From NCBI GenBank assembly GCA_036365455.1, contig JAWQUS010000010.1:23980501-24044500 (forward strand): DNA of 64,000 bases, in the 5' to 3' direction. The position numbers and the translations under genes are program-made. Under the pieces are notes generated by a model. It saw only the letters and a list, made by a program, of their open reading frames with translations, had not been told where the DNA came from and did not search any database. This DNA comes from Macrosoma leucophasiata (lineage: Eukaryota > Arthropoda > Insecta > Lepidoptera > Hedylidae). Shown here in pieces: positions 10,385-20,039 of the stretch; within the stretch, counting starts at the first letter, position 1, and the number at the start of each line of letters is the position of its first letter.

Positions 10385-10540
10385 TCAGCCCAGCGGTTAG
10401 TCGAGCCCCGCACCGTGAAAAATATTTATATGGCCTACAGATATTTGTTTCGGATCTGGGTGTTTGTGTGTGTGTTGTATGTATACAACGGCACCCACGA
10501 CACAGGTTTATACTTAGTATGAGGCTGTGATTGTAAGCGC
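10385..10540 (+). repeat. SINE-C, tRNA-derived
   Basis: An eroded tRNA-like head (CAGCGGTTAGTCGAGCCCCG) is followed by the body TATGGCCTACAGATATTTGT, a TGTGTGTG stretch, CAACGGCACCCACGACACAG and GGCTGTGATTGTAAG. Other copies are at 13395, 46165 (plus), 39955 and 57725 (minus). Confidence 0.7.
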
Positions 10541-10977
10541 ATAAAAAATATATTTAATGCTAAAATGTGCACATTCAATTTATTCGAAAACAATAAGTAT
10601 TCCATTAACTTGGGGCATATTTCTATCACAATTTGACAAACAAACAAACGTAGATCGAGTCATCTGCATTGCGTATTGATTGGTAAGAAAATTAAAATTG
10701 GCAATGAGTAAACACAAGTTTACTCAGTTTACATAAGTTTAAAATAACGATGATTGAAATATTCTTCTGATGATCTGTGTAGAATTTAATATTCGTAATT
10801 CTCTACCGCAGTGTTACAATATGCAACACAAACAAGCTTTTTGCACATTTATAGATATACGGAACCCTGAAAAACGATCATCAAACTCTGTGTGCAAGAA
10901 ATAAAATAAGAAGTTGATAAGTGCTCCCATAACCTAGTTCATCGTCACAAAAAAATAGAACCTCAATCGTATAAAAA
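10541..10977. other. No gene seen
   Basis: AT-rich sequence with no recognisable coding or repeat signal. Confidence 0.4.
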
Positions 10978-11273
10978 GCAATCGCAAATCAAACAAAAAT
11001 AATCAAAAGAAAAGCACTCCCCATAAAAATACCATAACGCTTAATGGAGAAGTCTTCAAGGAGGCGAAAAGAAAAACACGTTACGCGGTATTTTCACAAA
11101 TAACAACAATTTATGACGATGTTTATGGCTCACTTCCTACAAGATAAGGCGCATTGAAATTCAGAATGGATACGGCGCCGTAACCGGCCTGTATTGCGAA
11201 GCGTTAACTCCATTTTGGTTAAGTTTTTTTATTATAAAAACTGGATGTGACGTGCTTCGTTTACATTCAACCC
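10978..11273 (+). repeat. Local direct repeat, copy 1
   Basis: About 295 bp nearly identical to 11484-11772, sharing CACGTTACGCGGTATTTTCA, GGCTCACTTCCTACAAGATA and GGCGCCGTAACCGGCCTGTA. No ORF, and neither end looks like an LTR (no TG...CA). Confidence 0.8.
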
Positions 11274-11483
11274 AAAAGAGGGTTCTACACAAAATGTTTT
11301 AGTCAAAATTTCCATATTTTCAAGGTTTTCAACTTTAGTACTAAATGTGTCTTGATGTCATTTATTTTATTATTTACAAAACAGTCACGCATGTAATTGA
11401 TAATAAATACATACTGCTGCAGATACCAACATTAAAAATAAGGGTCTTTTATAGGTTTTAAGCCATTATTGAGATGATAAAAT

Positions 11484-11772
11484 GCATCACAAATCAAACA
11501 AAAATAACCAAAAGAAAAGCTTTTCCCACAAAAAATCCATAATGCTTAATAGAGAAGTCTCCAAGGAGGTGCAAAAAAACACGTTACGCGGTATTTTCAC
11601 AAATAACAACAATATATGACGATGTTTATGGCTCACTTCCTACAAGATAAGGGGCATTGAAATTCAGAATGGATACGGCGCCGTAACCGGCCTGTATTGC
11701 GAAGCGTTTACTCCATTTTGGTTAAGCTTTTTTATTAAAAAAACTGGATGTGACGTGCTTTGTTTACATTCA
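11484..11772 (+). repeat. Local direct repeat, copy 2
   Basis: Second copy of 10978-11273 in the same orientation, separated by about 210 bp of unrelated AT-rich sequence. Differences are scattered substitutions and small indels. A local segmental duplication is the simplest reading. Confidence 0.8.
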
Positions 11773-12109
11773 AATTTAAAGAGTTCCAGATAAGTGCCTT
11801 GCTCAAAATTCAGCATGTTTTTTACTTGTTTTAGAGTGAACAAAACAAACGTATTGTTTAAATTAATTTATTAATTTATTGTTCTATTTGTTTGTGGAAA
11901 AGTAGTACGCAGTTCATATTAATGGTTAACTACCACCAATAGTCATTTACATTGTAAGTAAAGGTGCATCACCACTCTAAAAACCTAATACGAGGGTCGG
12001 ACGCGGATGAAGCACCGGGGCATCCTCCTCTGCTGTGACATTTCTTCTGGCTTCTGCCCTGCAAGATGCAGGGCGGCGTTCGGTGCCCCTCTTGGATGTT
12101 GAGCTTAAA

Positions 12110-12285
12110 TTTTTTTTTATGTAAGTAAGGTAGCAAACAAGCATGCAGCTCATATTGATGTTAAGTGATGACTGCAGCCTATATAGAAGTCTACACAAAA
12201 ACCAGAGGTCAAAGTGCTGATGCGTTGCTACCCCTGACACTTAAGTTGTTATGTCTCTGTGATAGTTAATAAGGGGCCATACAAA
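12110..12285 (-). repeat. Repeat A2, 5'-truncated
   Basis: Minus-strand copy with GACTGCAGCCTATATAGA, GGTCAAAGTGCTGATGCGTT and TGTCTCTGTGATAGTTA. It stops before the 5' head. Confidence 0.75.
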
Positions 12286-12464
12286 ATAAAGTCTGAGATC
12301 TTCTATTTTTGAGTCGGACACTAGTCTAGTCAAGCCAATTCATCTACAAAGTTATTACTATATTGCTTCTTGTAAACTATAACTTATGTATGATGATTCG
12401 GTTCGTTCAGCGGTGTGTGACAACCGCTTGATACCTAGCCTGGAGCTGTAGGTGTAAGTAAGCG

Positions 12465-12590
12465 TATATATTTTTTAAGTTAATGTAATGGAAATGGCAA
12501 ACAAGCATGCAGCCTATAGACACCCACACAAAGACCAAGGTCAAGATGCAGATGCGTTACCACTCCTGAGGCCTAATGCACCAATCGAAC
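12465..12590 (-). repeat. Repeat A1, 3' part
   Basis: ATGGCAAACAAGCATGCAG through ATGCAGATGCGTTACCACTC and GAGGCCTAA in minus orientation; the 5' half is missing. Confidence 0.7.
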
Positions 12591-12639
12591 CCAATGCTGA
12601 GCGGGAATAGTCTTGATATTAGATATTATATTAAGGCAA

Positions 12640-12965
12640 AGTGGTCCTTGCGCACTTAGCGCATGGACCCGCGGCTGGTGTAGATCGTGTGACTACCGCT
12701 AGTGGAAAAATTTTAAGTGCGCGTTGCCGTGTTTCTTAGGGCACGTTAAGCCGTCGGTCCTGGTTGCTATCAATAGACAGTTAAACCTTGTTGGAGACCT
12801 TATGAGCGGTTTGAAAACATCCGACAGCGGGTTGGCCACTAACCCGTGTTTTTACCAATCCGCATTGGAACAGCGTGGTCGAGTAAGCTCCAGGCCTCCC
12901 CCCAAAAAGGGGAGTGACTCGTGCCCAGCAATGGGACGTACAAGATTTGCCATTTTAACATTGTA
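12640..12965 (+). repeat. Lepidopteran interspersed repeat, CCCAGCAATGGGACGT type
   Basis: Contains AAGCCGTCGGTCCTGGTTGC, GGGTTGGCCACTAACCCGTG, a GC-rich stem region (GGCCTCCCCCCAAAAAGGGG) and TGCCCAGCAATGGGACGTA. A shorter copy of the 3' half is at 46655-46790. Such sequences usually belong to LINE 3' ends in moth genomes; no ORF is kept. Confidence 0.6.
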
Positions 12966-13394
12966 AGGTATATGAAGGCAGTTAAACTAAGTATAAGTTA
13001 TAAAAGTCAACAAATACAAAACAAAAATGACACACTCAAAGTACCAGGCAAACATAAACCAGTAGATATAGCAGATAATATCAACGTACGGTAAAGTTTC
13101 TCTCAGATAAGTGTTGTGGCTCCAACTTACTCGCAACTGTACTCCTGGTTTTTGTTTGATAAATGCCTAATGTGAGACAAGTTTTGATTGCTTCGTTACC
13201 AATTCCACAAGAGTTGGTTGGTGAATTTAGAGTTTTATACCTAATTTTATATCTGGAGAAGGTTTTTGTCTGTACTCAGGATTTCGGTGTTGGAAATACT
13301 ACAAAAAGTTTTACATTGCACGATTAGAGCTGAGTTTGAATCAGATTTTTTGTTGATTTAGCAATCACTGTTTTTATATTAGTACTTACCTAAA
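12966..13394. other. No gene seen
   Basis: AT-rich sequence with no recognisable coding or repeat signal. Confidence 0.4.
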
Positions 13395-13547
13395 GGTTAG
13401 TTTGTACAGCTGTGTGAGACGACCGTTTGATTCGCACGGTCGCGGGTTCGATCCCCGCACCGGAACAAAAAAATTGTATGGCCTACAGATATTTGTTTCG
13501 GGTCTTGGTGTTTATATGTGTACAACGGCAACCACGACACAGACAGA
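13395..13547 (+). repeat. SINE-C, tRNA-like head intact
   Basis: The tRNA-like part (GTGTGAGACGACCG...GGTCGCGGGTTCGATCCCCG) includes a good B box, GGTTCGATCCC. The body TATGGCCTACAGATATTTGT...CAACGGCAACCACGACACA follows. The sequence then passes directly into the head of element D. Confidence 0.78.
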
Positions 13548-13675
13548 GAATATGTAATAATACTACGTATAGAATGGACACTTCGACGTCCCGCCCATTT
13601 GCCGCGCTTCACCCAATCACTTCCCCTCTTACGGGCGACGGTTGGTACTCTACAGCGAGGTTGCGAGCGGCCTAG
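13548..13675 (+). repeat. Element D, 5' part
   Basis: GAATATGTAATAATACTACG, ATGGACACTTCGACGTCCCG and a GC-rich stretch to GGTACTCTACAGCG. This is the first half of the element seen complete at 45212-45426. The sequence then continues into the THAP exon's upstream region. Confidence 0.72.
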
Positions 13676-13719
13676 TTTTGATTAATTTGTAATCGAATAT
13701 TTTATTTATTAACATTAAG

Positions 13720-13813
13720 ATGGTGCTTTATTGTGCAGTGTATGGCTGTATGTCAACAAGTCGTGACAAAAAAAGATCATTTTTTCACTTTCCCGAAGGA
13801 AAAAATACCTTAG
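13720..13813 (+). CDS. THAP-domain first exon
   Basis: ATG at 13720 opens MVLYCAVYGCMST, with the first Cys pair (C-x4-C) of a THAP zinc finger, and reaches SFFHFP, the conserved FHFP-type block; AG|GTAAAA at 13812-13818 is a good splice donor. THAP fingers occur in chromatin proteins and in P-element-like transposases, and a first exon ending in this area is common in both. No downstream exon with the second half (Trp, Cys, His, AVPTIF) is visible; a LINE fragment starts 120 bp later. It is either the 5' end of a gene with a long intron or an orphan remnant. Confidence 0.6.
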
Positions 13814-13900
13814 GTAAAATAATAATGTTCACAATTACAAAACTTTTTTATTTAACTAAAAACTTTTTATATATTAAGTATAATTTCTTTCCTTTACGCT

Positions 13901-14267
13901 AAACACTTTTATTACTAATGCAATGCAATCAGCATTGAATCAGAATCAGAAACTCATTTATTCATTTAGGGTGACAAGCACCTCTTATGACACGTCAAAA
14001 ACAAACAAAATAAATTAAAGCGAATAACAATTGATATACATGTCAAACAAGATAAACATTTAAGTAAAGTCAAGAATATCACTTAGTACAATTAAATGTA
14101 ATAAACTAATGTAAAAAGTATATCAGTAGAATGTCTCATTTCCCCTTTACAAACTGATAACAAAGAGTAAAAAGAAAAGAAAAAGAGTCATTCTTTGTCA
14201 TTCACCGGCAAAGTTCCAAAGGCCAATATGATCTGAGAAAAATATTGCATTAGTAATAAAAGTGTTT
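13901..14267. repeat. 24-bp inverted repeat bracketing a LINE fragment
   Basis: Positions 13901-13924 and 14244-14267 are perfect reverse complements (AAACACTTTTATTACTAATG...). They enclose the LINE-E 3' end at 13932-14155 plus about 85 bp. It could be a fold-back structure or the ends of a small non-autonomous element that holds a LINE piece. Confidence 0.75.
13932..14155 (-). mobile_element. LINE-E 3' end
   Basis: On the minus strand the sequence ends in repeated TGATTC units (plus strand GAATCAGAATCAGAAACTCA), the short tandem 3' terminus characteristic of CR1/L2-group LINEs. It is about 220 bp, 5'-truncated and non-coding. A close copy is at 44872-45105. It differs in sequence from the intact LINE at 20.4 kb but has the same kind of end. 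Confidence 0.65.
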
Positions 14268-14594
14268 CAGTATATTGAATTGAAGTGACTTGTCGGCGTA
14301 ATGAGTAGGTAGTGAGTGTTATTTTCCAATACTTGTGCTATTTGTTGAAGTAGTGTTTGTTTTTTTATGTTTTAAAATGCACTGGTAAATTGGGTGAAGC
14401 TGATAAATAGAAATTTGCCTTACTGTTCAGCCGCAGTTAGTTGTTAAGAACAATAACATTAGAAATCAATTGTCATATTTTCTCGGGGCCTGACGGGGTG
14501 CATTGTGTAAACCGGGTCAAAGAATAGAAAGAAAGAAAGAAATATCTTTAATGTCGGTCCGAGGCCTAAAGTCATAACCTCATAACCCTACGTG

Positions 14595-14808
14595 TTACGC
14601 TGTGTGCGTGCACGTGTGACAACACGTCACTGATTGATGTCTGTGTAATAGGCAATCAAAATAAGCTTTTGAATGGAATTTTGGCGGAGTGTCCGCGGTG
14701 TGACACAGGTTTACTCCTACCTTAGTGGGGGGCTGTAATTGTAATATTTTTTTTATATATTCGATATTATATAGCTCGAGGGCGTAAGCACCACCGCATT
14801 ACCTAATT
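14595..14808 (+). repeat. Element D, 3' part, with appended SINE-C and A pieces
   Basis: CGTGTGACAACACGTCACTG...GGAGTGTCCGCGGTGTG (element D), then GACACAGGTTTACTCCTACC...GGCTGTAATTGTAA (SINE-C-like 3' end) and GGGCGTAAGCACCACCGCAT (repeat A head). From 14640 on this composite is tandemly duplicated. Confidence 0.75.
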
Positions 14809-14977
14809 TCTGTGTAATAGGCAATCAAAATAAGCTTCTGAATGGAATTTTGGCGGAGTGTCCGCGGTGTGACACAGGTTTACTCCTACCTTAATGGGGG
14901 GCTGTAATTGTAATATTTTTTTTATATATTCGATATTAAATAGCTCGAGGGCGTAAGCACCACCGCATTACCTAATT
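14640..14977 (+). repeat. Tandem duplication, period 169 bp
   Basis: 14640-14808 and 14809-14977 are almost identical, differing at a few sites (AGCTTTTGAATGG against AGCTTCTGAATGG; CTTAGTGGGG against CTTAATGGGG). The duplication unit spans the D / C-tail / A-head composite, so it arose after these pieces were joined. The second copy runs on into the body of repeat A. Confidence 0.88.
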
Positions 14978-15200
14978 TATCTGCCGCTAAATGGTAGTGT
15001 TCAGCACTATTGTGTTCCGGTTAGATGGTAATGTATGGCCCCGTAATAACTATCACAGAGACAGAACACCTAAGGTCTCAAAGGTGCCACCGCATTTGCA
15101 TTTTGACCCCTGGTTTTTGTGTAGATGTCTATAGGCTGCAGTCATCACTTAACATCAATGTGAACTACATGCTTGTTTGCCACCTTTGTAACATAAAAAA
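14942..15200 (+). repeat. Repeat A2
   Basis: From GGGCGTAAGCACCACCGC to CACCTTTGTAACATAAAAAA with the A2 block GTAATAACTATCACAGAGAC. This is the 3' continuation of the second tandem unit. Confidence 0.82.
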
Positions 15201-15660
15201 GTTATTGTTTTATATTATTTCGCATTAACACATGCTTGTGAAATATAATTTTATTAAATAAAAATAATAATTAGGAATAAAAAAGTTAGTCTTCATTTCC
15301 AAAACGATCTTTTAAATACACGACTTAACAAAAATTAAGTTAAATCCCGAACAAAACTCTAAAATAAATCATGAGAGCTACTAGAAAATAGACATTCCCC
15401 TTCATTCTACCAAAGCGGTAAATCCCCGACTGGCGACCCCATTCCGGTCCAGTTCACACGCACTTCAAGCCGCATGAGCTCGCTTTGCATATCTTGTGCT
15501 TTTAAATCATGTAAACAATTTGGTGTACCTATATGATAGGAAAGTTGGAGTCTTTAGTAGGAAATTAGGAAAACAATTTGATGTCTTAGGTTTTCACGAG
15601 CTACATCTATACAAATAAATATAACTGGGGTGTCTGTTTGTAATATTAAAATAACCGCAA
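15201..15660. other. No gene seen; SINE-G tail fragment at its start
   Basis: TTATTTCGCATTAACACATGCTTGTGAA at 15214-15240 (in two overlapping blocks) is the minus-strand 3' end of SINE-G, also seen at 54010. The remainder is AT-rich without a signal. Confidence 0.4.
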
Positions 15661-15770
15661 AACTTTTCACTAAATTCATGTATGTATTCACGGTACATAT
15701 ACCAAAACAACATTTTTTTCAATTTTTGTCTGTCTGTTTGTCCGTCTGTCTGTCTGTCTGTCTGATTAGG
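15660..15770 (+). repeat. TGTC microsatellite in a repeat 5' part
   Basis: CACGGTACATATACCAAAAC followed by (TGTC)n at about 15726-15766, the same order as at 4060-4122. A truncated relative of the CTAGT-ended repeat. Confidence 0.6.
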
Positions 15771-16074
15771 TAATTCTGTGTAACATACTTATGTTGTTAA
15801 ATAGGGCTACGAAAGGGATATCGAAACTTTTCAAGATATCCTAGGTAGTCTTTACCCAAGTTCAGGTTGTATGTAAGTTTACGCCAATTTATTCATCCGA
15901 ATGCAACCTAACATGCAGAGTTGCAGTACGTCACGGGGTGAATTTATACGGGTTGTTTCCCTCCGAAATATACGAGTACAACTAAATGCAACGATTAATC
16001 TCGCCAGAGTGGGATTAACGAAAAGTTTATTCATAATAGATGATTTACTAGTGGTAGAGTTCCAAGTATGGTAG

Positions 16075-16335
16075 CTTTAGGGCTTAGGCACCACCGCATT
16101 ACCTAATCTTACTGCCGCCAAATGGTAGTGTTCAGCACTATCGTGTTCCGTTTAGATGGTAATGTATGGCCCCGTAATAACTATCACAGAGACATAACAA
16201 CTGTGGCCTCAGGGGTGGTAACGCATCTGCATATTGACTTTGGTTTTTGTGTAGATGCCTATGGACTTCAGTCTTCACTTAACATCCACGTGAATTGCAT
16301 GTTTGTTTGTCACCTTTATCATATAAAAATGGTTC
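16075..16335 (+). repeat. Repeat A2, nearly complete
   Basis: From CACCACCGCATTACCTAATC through GTAATAACTATCACAGAGAC and TGCATATTGACTTTGG to the end near TATCATATAAAAATGG. The 5' stem-loop head is replaced by unrelated sequence. Confidence 0.8.
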
Positions 16336-16424
16336 AATGTTGTGGCCAATTTATTCATCCGAATGGAAACTTAATGCAGAGTTGCAGTACATCACAGGAT
16401 GAATTTATATAGGATGTTTCCTGC

Positions 16425-16660
16425 CGAAATATACGGAGATAATAGGATATAAAAGTATTTCTAATTCTACTAGGATTATTCCGCTTTCTGGAAATTTGTC
16501 ATTACCTTGGAGGTTGGTAATGTGCCCAAAGATGTCAACAGGCTCGCCACCTGTCACATGGGCCAAAAACGTAAACCGCCGAATCGCAGGTGTTTGGATG
16601 TATGCTAGAATTCTCACACTTATCTCTGCTTATACTTTCGTGGATTACATGCGTCATGCG
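16425..16660 (+). repeat. SINE-B body without tRNA head
   Basis: CCGCTTTCTGGAAATTTGTC, GTCAACAGGCTCGCCACCTG and GTCACATGGGCCAAAAACG match the body of the SINE-B copy at 8622. The promoter-bearing head is absent, so it is a 5'-truncated copy. Confidence 0.7.
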
Positions 16661-16664
16661 TTTT

Positions 16665-16938
16665 ATTTAATGTAATAGAAATGGCAAACAAACAAGCAGT
16701 TCACATTGTTGTTAAGTGATGAATGCAGCCTATGACTCACACAAAGACCAAGGTCAAAATGCAGATGCGTTACCACTCCTAAGGCATAAGGTGTTATGCC
16801 TCTGTGCCGGAAATTACAGGGCCGTACATTACTATCTGACCGGAACACGATAGTGCTAAACACTACCATTTAGCAGCAAGTATATTAGATAATGCCTACG
16901 CCCGCGAGCTCCGTCACTGGAGCTCGCGGGCGTAGGCA
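16665..16938 (-). repeat. Repeat A1 with a head-to-head palindrome
   Basis: A near-complete minus-strand copy ends at its 5' head (CGCCCGCGAGCTCC) and then continues as the inverted head. Positions 16893-16912 and 16919-16938 are perfect 20-bp reverse complements around a 6-nt spacer (GTCACT). The inverted part stops after GGCACC. Confidence 0.82.
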
Positions 16939-17464
16939 CCGTAAAATAGCCACCAGTAAAATACAGAAGCATTTCATATAGTTTCATAAGCAGTAATGTT
17001 ATAATATGTGAAGCAGGCAATATATACGGTCTCTTGACATTAGTGGACCATTTGTCATCCAGCCTCCCAGGGACTAGCGAATTATTCCGACAATATTCGC
17101 ATACATAATTCAATAGTTATCACAATGATTTGATACTTAAATGTATCTAAATACGAGTACAGAGTGATATTTAAATAAGGTGGAGCAAAGGTAAAAAAAA
17201 AACTAAACTAAACTCCTTTTTACTCGAAAATAAGTCTATTAATTATTATTGGTTTTTTAATCATACTGTTCAAAACGGTAATGTTAATTATCGTGAACAG
17301 TAGAGAAATTGATGATTGAAAACATCAAATTACAACCTGTAGAAATGTATACGTTGTAGATTCGCATTGTGGTTCGCTAGCATTATTATAAAAGTAAAAT
17401 TCATAAAAGAAGAGTAACACTTGTACTATTTATTTTTCGCAATAACACATGCGAGTGAACTTTA
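16939..17464. other. No gene seen
   Basis: AT-rich sequence without a recognisable ORF. The last 30 bp (17435-17464) are a SINE-G 3' tail in minus orientation. Confidence 0.4.
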
Positions 17465-17600
17465 GAAATTAAAGAAAAAACGGAATGAAAAATTTGACTT
17501 TGGGCATGAATCGAACCTGCGACCTCAGGATAACCAGTCCAGCAAAGAGTTCGATTCCTGCCCGAAGTCAATTTTTTCTTGCCGTTTTTTCTTTAATTTC
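17465..17600. repeat. SINE-G fold-back palindrome
   Basis: Arms 17465-17516 and 17549-17600 are 52-bp inverted copies (about 90% identical by eye) of the SINE-G B-box side (GAATCGAAC / GTTCGATTC) and A/T-rich body. The 32-bp centre (CTGCGACCTCAGGATAACCA...) is the tRNA-like anticodon region of the same SINE. A minus-strand SINE has therefore been joined to its own inverted 3' half. Confidence 0.75.
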
Positions 17601-18103
17601 AAGAGTAACACTTATTTCTCATTTGCATTTAGCGAAAACTAAAATCAGTCAAAAACACGAATAACCGCATCAAGTTTTCATTCCAGTTTGCAAAGCAATG
17701 ATTATCTTTCTTCAAAACTTATGCATACCCTACACGACGTACGCCACGGATCCGTACGTATAAAGGTCGATTTACATCAGACGAGCGAATGCTCATTCTA
17801 TCCCCACTATATCAAATTATTTTGGTGTCAACAGGCGTAGAGCATTATTTCGTTGTTCTTAGTGTGTCATCTAAAGGTCGATTTACATCAAACGAACATA
17901 GAGCTAGAGCTAGAACAAGAGCATTCTTTCGTAATCTTTTAGTGTAAACAAAAGCTAGAGGTATCGATTTACATCAAACGAACATAGAGCTAGAGCTAGA
18001 ACAAGAGCATTCTTTCGTAATCTTTTAGTGTAAACAAAAGCTAGATCGAATGTTCTTTGCTCATTCGTGTCAATTCTGTGGTTGGTATTGGTAGTGCTTC
18101 GTT

Positions 18104-18478
18104 ATGTCTGACTCTGACAGCGATATAATTATTGCAAGTGCTGCATTTATTATTTTGTCGCAAAAACTCAAAAACAAAAGAAGGAAGAGACGTTGGTGGG
18201 TTACAAATTTAATGCATCGAAGGACACTGGATAATGTAGGTGAAACAATGACGGATATGCGAAAACAAGAAGAAAGTGGACAATTCCAAAACTTTTGTAG
18301 AATGGCGCCAGAGGATTTTGATCATTTACTATCTCTGACCATCAAAAAAATTCGAAAATCAAGTACGAATTTTAGAGACTCGATTCCTGCATATGACAAA
18401 CTAGCAGTGACTTTGCGATTTTTGGCAACTGGAGATTCCTATGAAAGCCTGATGTATTTTACTAAAATGTCTAAATAA
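18104..18478 (+). pseudogene. HARBI1-like Harbinger nuclease, N-terminal fragment
   Basis: A 124-residue ORF from ATG to TAA starts just inside the duplicated left TIR. The sequence FQNFCRMAPEDFDHLLSLT and YDKLAVTLRFLATGDSYESL matches the helical N-terminal part that precedes the DDE nuclease domain in HARBI1/Harbinger proteins (about 350 residues when complete). It stops where the conserved LHYLFRIS-type segment would begin, and no DDE motif follows, so it is a deletion derivative. A Myb-like partner gene, usual in Harbinger, is not seen. Confidence 0.75.
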
Positions 18479-18864
18479 AAATACGTAAACAATCGCTAGA
18501 ATACAAGAACGCTTTGATGAGACCGCTCAGTGGCGCGAGCACGTCCGAACACGCTAGAACGCTCTAAGCAACTGTTCGCGCGCTCTTGCGCCGTTTACAT
18601 CAAGTGAGCGAGCATTCTTAGAATATTCTATAGAATCTTTGCGAACGCACTAAGAACAACGAAATAATGCTCTACGCCTGTTTACACTAGAAGAATTTGA
18701 TGTAGTGGGGATAGAATGAGCATTCGCTCGTTTGGTCTAAACCCACCTTAAGATTTTATGGAATATTATAAGAACGCTCGCTCGCTCGATGTAAACGGCG
18801 CTAGAAAGCGAACAGAGATCTCCGAGATTCTATGCGAATTCGATCGCGTAAGAGTAAACGCAGA

Positions 18865-18940
18865 TTTTTTTTATGGAATAGAAGGAGCGTTATCTATTCA
18901 CCGCTAGATGACGCTCCTTCAATTCCATACACATCCGCTG
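18865..18940. repeat. Hairpin inside the Harbinger nest
   Basis: TATGGAATAGAAGGAGCGTT and its near-perfect inverse AGCGTC/GACGCTCCTTCAATTCCATA face each other around a short loop (CTATTCACCGCTAGATG). Presumably the fused ends of a small MITE. Confidence 0.65.
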
Positions 18941-19382
18941 GTCAGAGCGGCCGCGATTTACACTCCTTTTGATCTTGCCAAAAGGAGACGCTTGGTCGGC
19001 ACGTCTTAAAAGACCTGGACGATGAGATCACGTTGGCCATCGCCGCTATGAATGATCACTTACAGAAACACTCTACACAAACCGCCAATACAACGCGCCG
19101 ACGCATTTCGCGCCGCGCCCGCCCCTGATCCCGACTCTATCCCCGGCCCCGCGAGGCCGATGACATTCCGGCTATCGCCAACCGAATGGAGTAAAGCGAA
19201 AGTTGTACCGCCCATAATCGCATATGTCTCATATGTCTCTCCGCAACGTCCTAAGCCGAGGCACGGGTCACCCTTAGGCAGTTGCGCTAACTTTTTGCTT
19301 AGGCTGGAGCGCCTTCTGCGCTCGCCGATTGCCCGGTGAAGTAGACGAGTGCCGTCTCGAAAAAAAAAAAAAAATAAATAAA
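18941..19382 (+). mobile_element. Retroposed GC-rich segment with A-tail
   Basis: A GC-rich stretch unlike its surroundings ends in TCTCG plus a 15-nt A-run and AAATAAATAAA (19360-19382), as a reverse-transcribed RNA would. Short open stretches give peptides such as LDDEITLAIAAMNDHLQ that I cannot place. It sits inside the Harbinger nest and is probably a 5'-truncated LINE or SINE insertion; no target duplication is clear. Confidence 0.4.
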
Positions 19383-19742
19383 AGCACTAGGCACTCCGTT
19401 GCGTTCTCGCGTGTTCGGACGTGCTCGCGCCCCTGAGCCGTCTCTTCAAAACGTTCTTGTTCTAGCGATTGTAGACATATCTTATCGATTAAATCATGGA
19501 TTAGTCTAAGGAAAAATGTTTATTAATGATAGAAGTCTACCAAACACAATGAACAAAACACGAGTAAAGAACATTCGTTCAGTAGATCTTGCTTTCGTTT
19601 ACTTTCACTAAAAGATTATGAAAAAGAAATGCTCTTTTTCTAGCTCTAGCTGAATACGAGTTCTAATTTACCCTGATAGATCACGAAAGAATGCTCTTGT
19701 TCTAGCTCTAGCTCTGTGTTGTGTATGTAAATCGACCTTAAT

Positions 19743-20030
19743 AATACGCCATCATACAATAATATTCAAACGAAATAATTTAGTAACAGCAGTTAGAAGT
19801 TCGCACTTCCAAATTAAGAGGCGTAAAGTCGGCAAACTTTTTATTGTTACGGGCTCCCTAAATTTATCTCGTCGCTGCGGCAGATGCTTGGAATTTTATT
19901 TTTCTGACATTTTGTGTTTCGTAAGCATGAAGACACTTCTCAGTGAACAAGAGTTTTTAGTAATGGGTTTAATTACGAGTACTTATGATAAGCAAGTGTT
20001 AAAAGTTGGGATTTAGAAGCGTTTCTCTTT
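19743..20030. other. No gene seen
   Basis: AT-rich sequence without recognisable coding or repeat signal. Confidence 0.4.
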
Positions 20031-20039
20031 TTTCTTTTT

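Larger units (their letters stand above)
17764..19738. mobile_element. Nested PIF/Harbinger elements
   Basis: Two overlapping pairs of terminal inverted repeats begin AGGTCGATTTACATC. Pair 1: 17764-17864 with 18648-18748, flanked by TAA (17761-17763 and 18749-18751). Pair 2: 17875-18065 with about 19558-19738, flanked by TAA (17872-17874 and 19739-19741); each arm of pair 2 holds a tandem duplication of about 86 bp. TAA (TWA) 3-bp duplications and a HARBI1-like ORF place them in PIF/Harbinger. Further internal inverted arms lie at 18483-18575 with 19383-19478 and at 18588-18625 with 18766-18800. Pair 1's right end lies inside element 2, so at least two related elements are interleaved. Confidence 0.78.

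Noticed and set aside
10978..11772. Pair of LTRs of a small retroelement
   Set aside because: No TG...CA ends, no polypurine tract or primer site between, and only 210 bp of interior.
19052..19339. 95-codon ORF, Pro/Arg-rich
   Set aside because: Low-complexity reading of a GC-rich retroposed segment; another frame looks equally open in parts.
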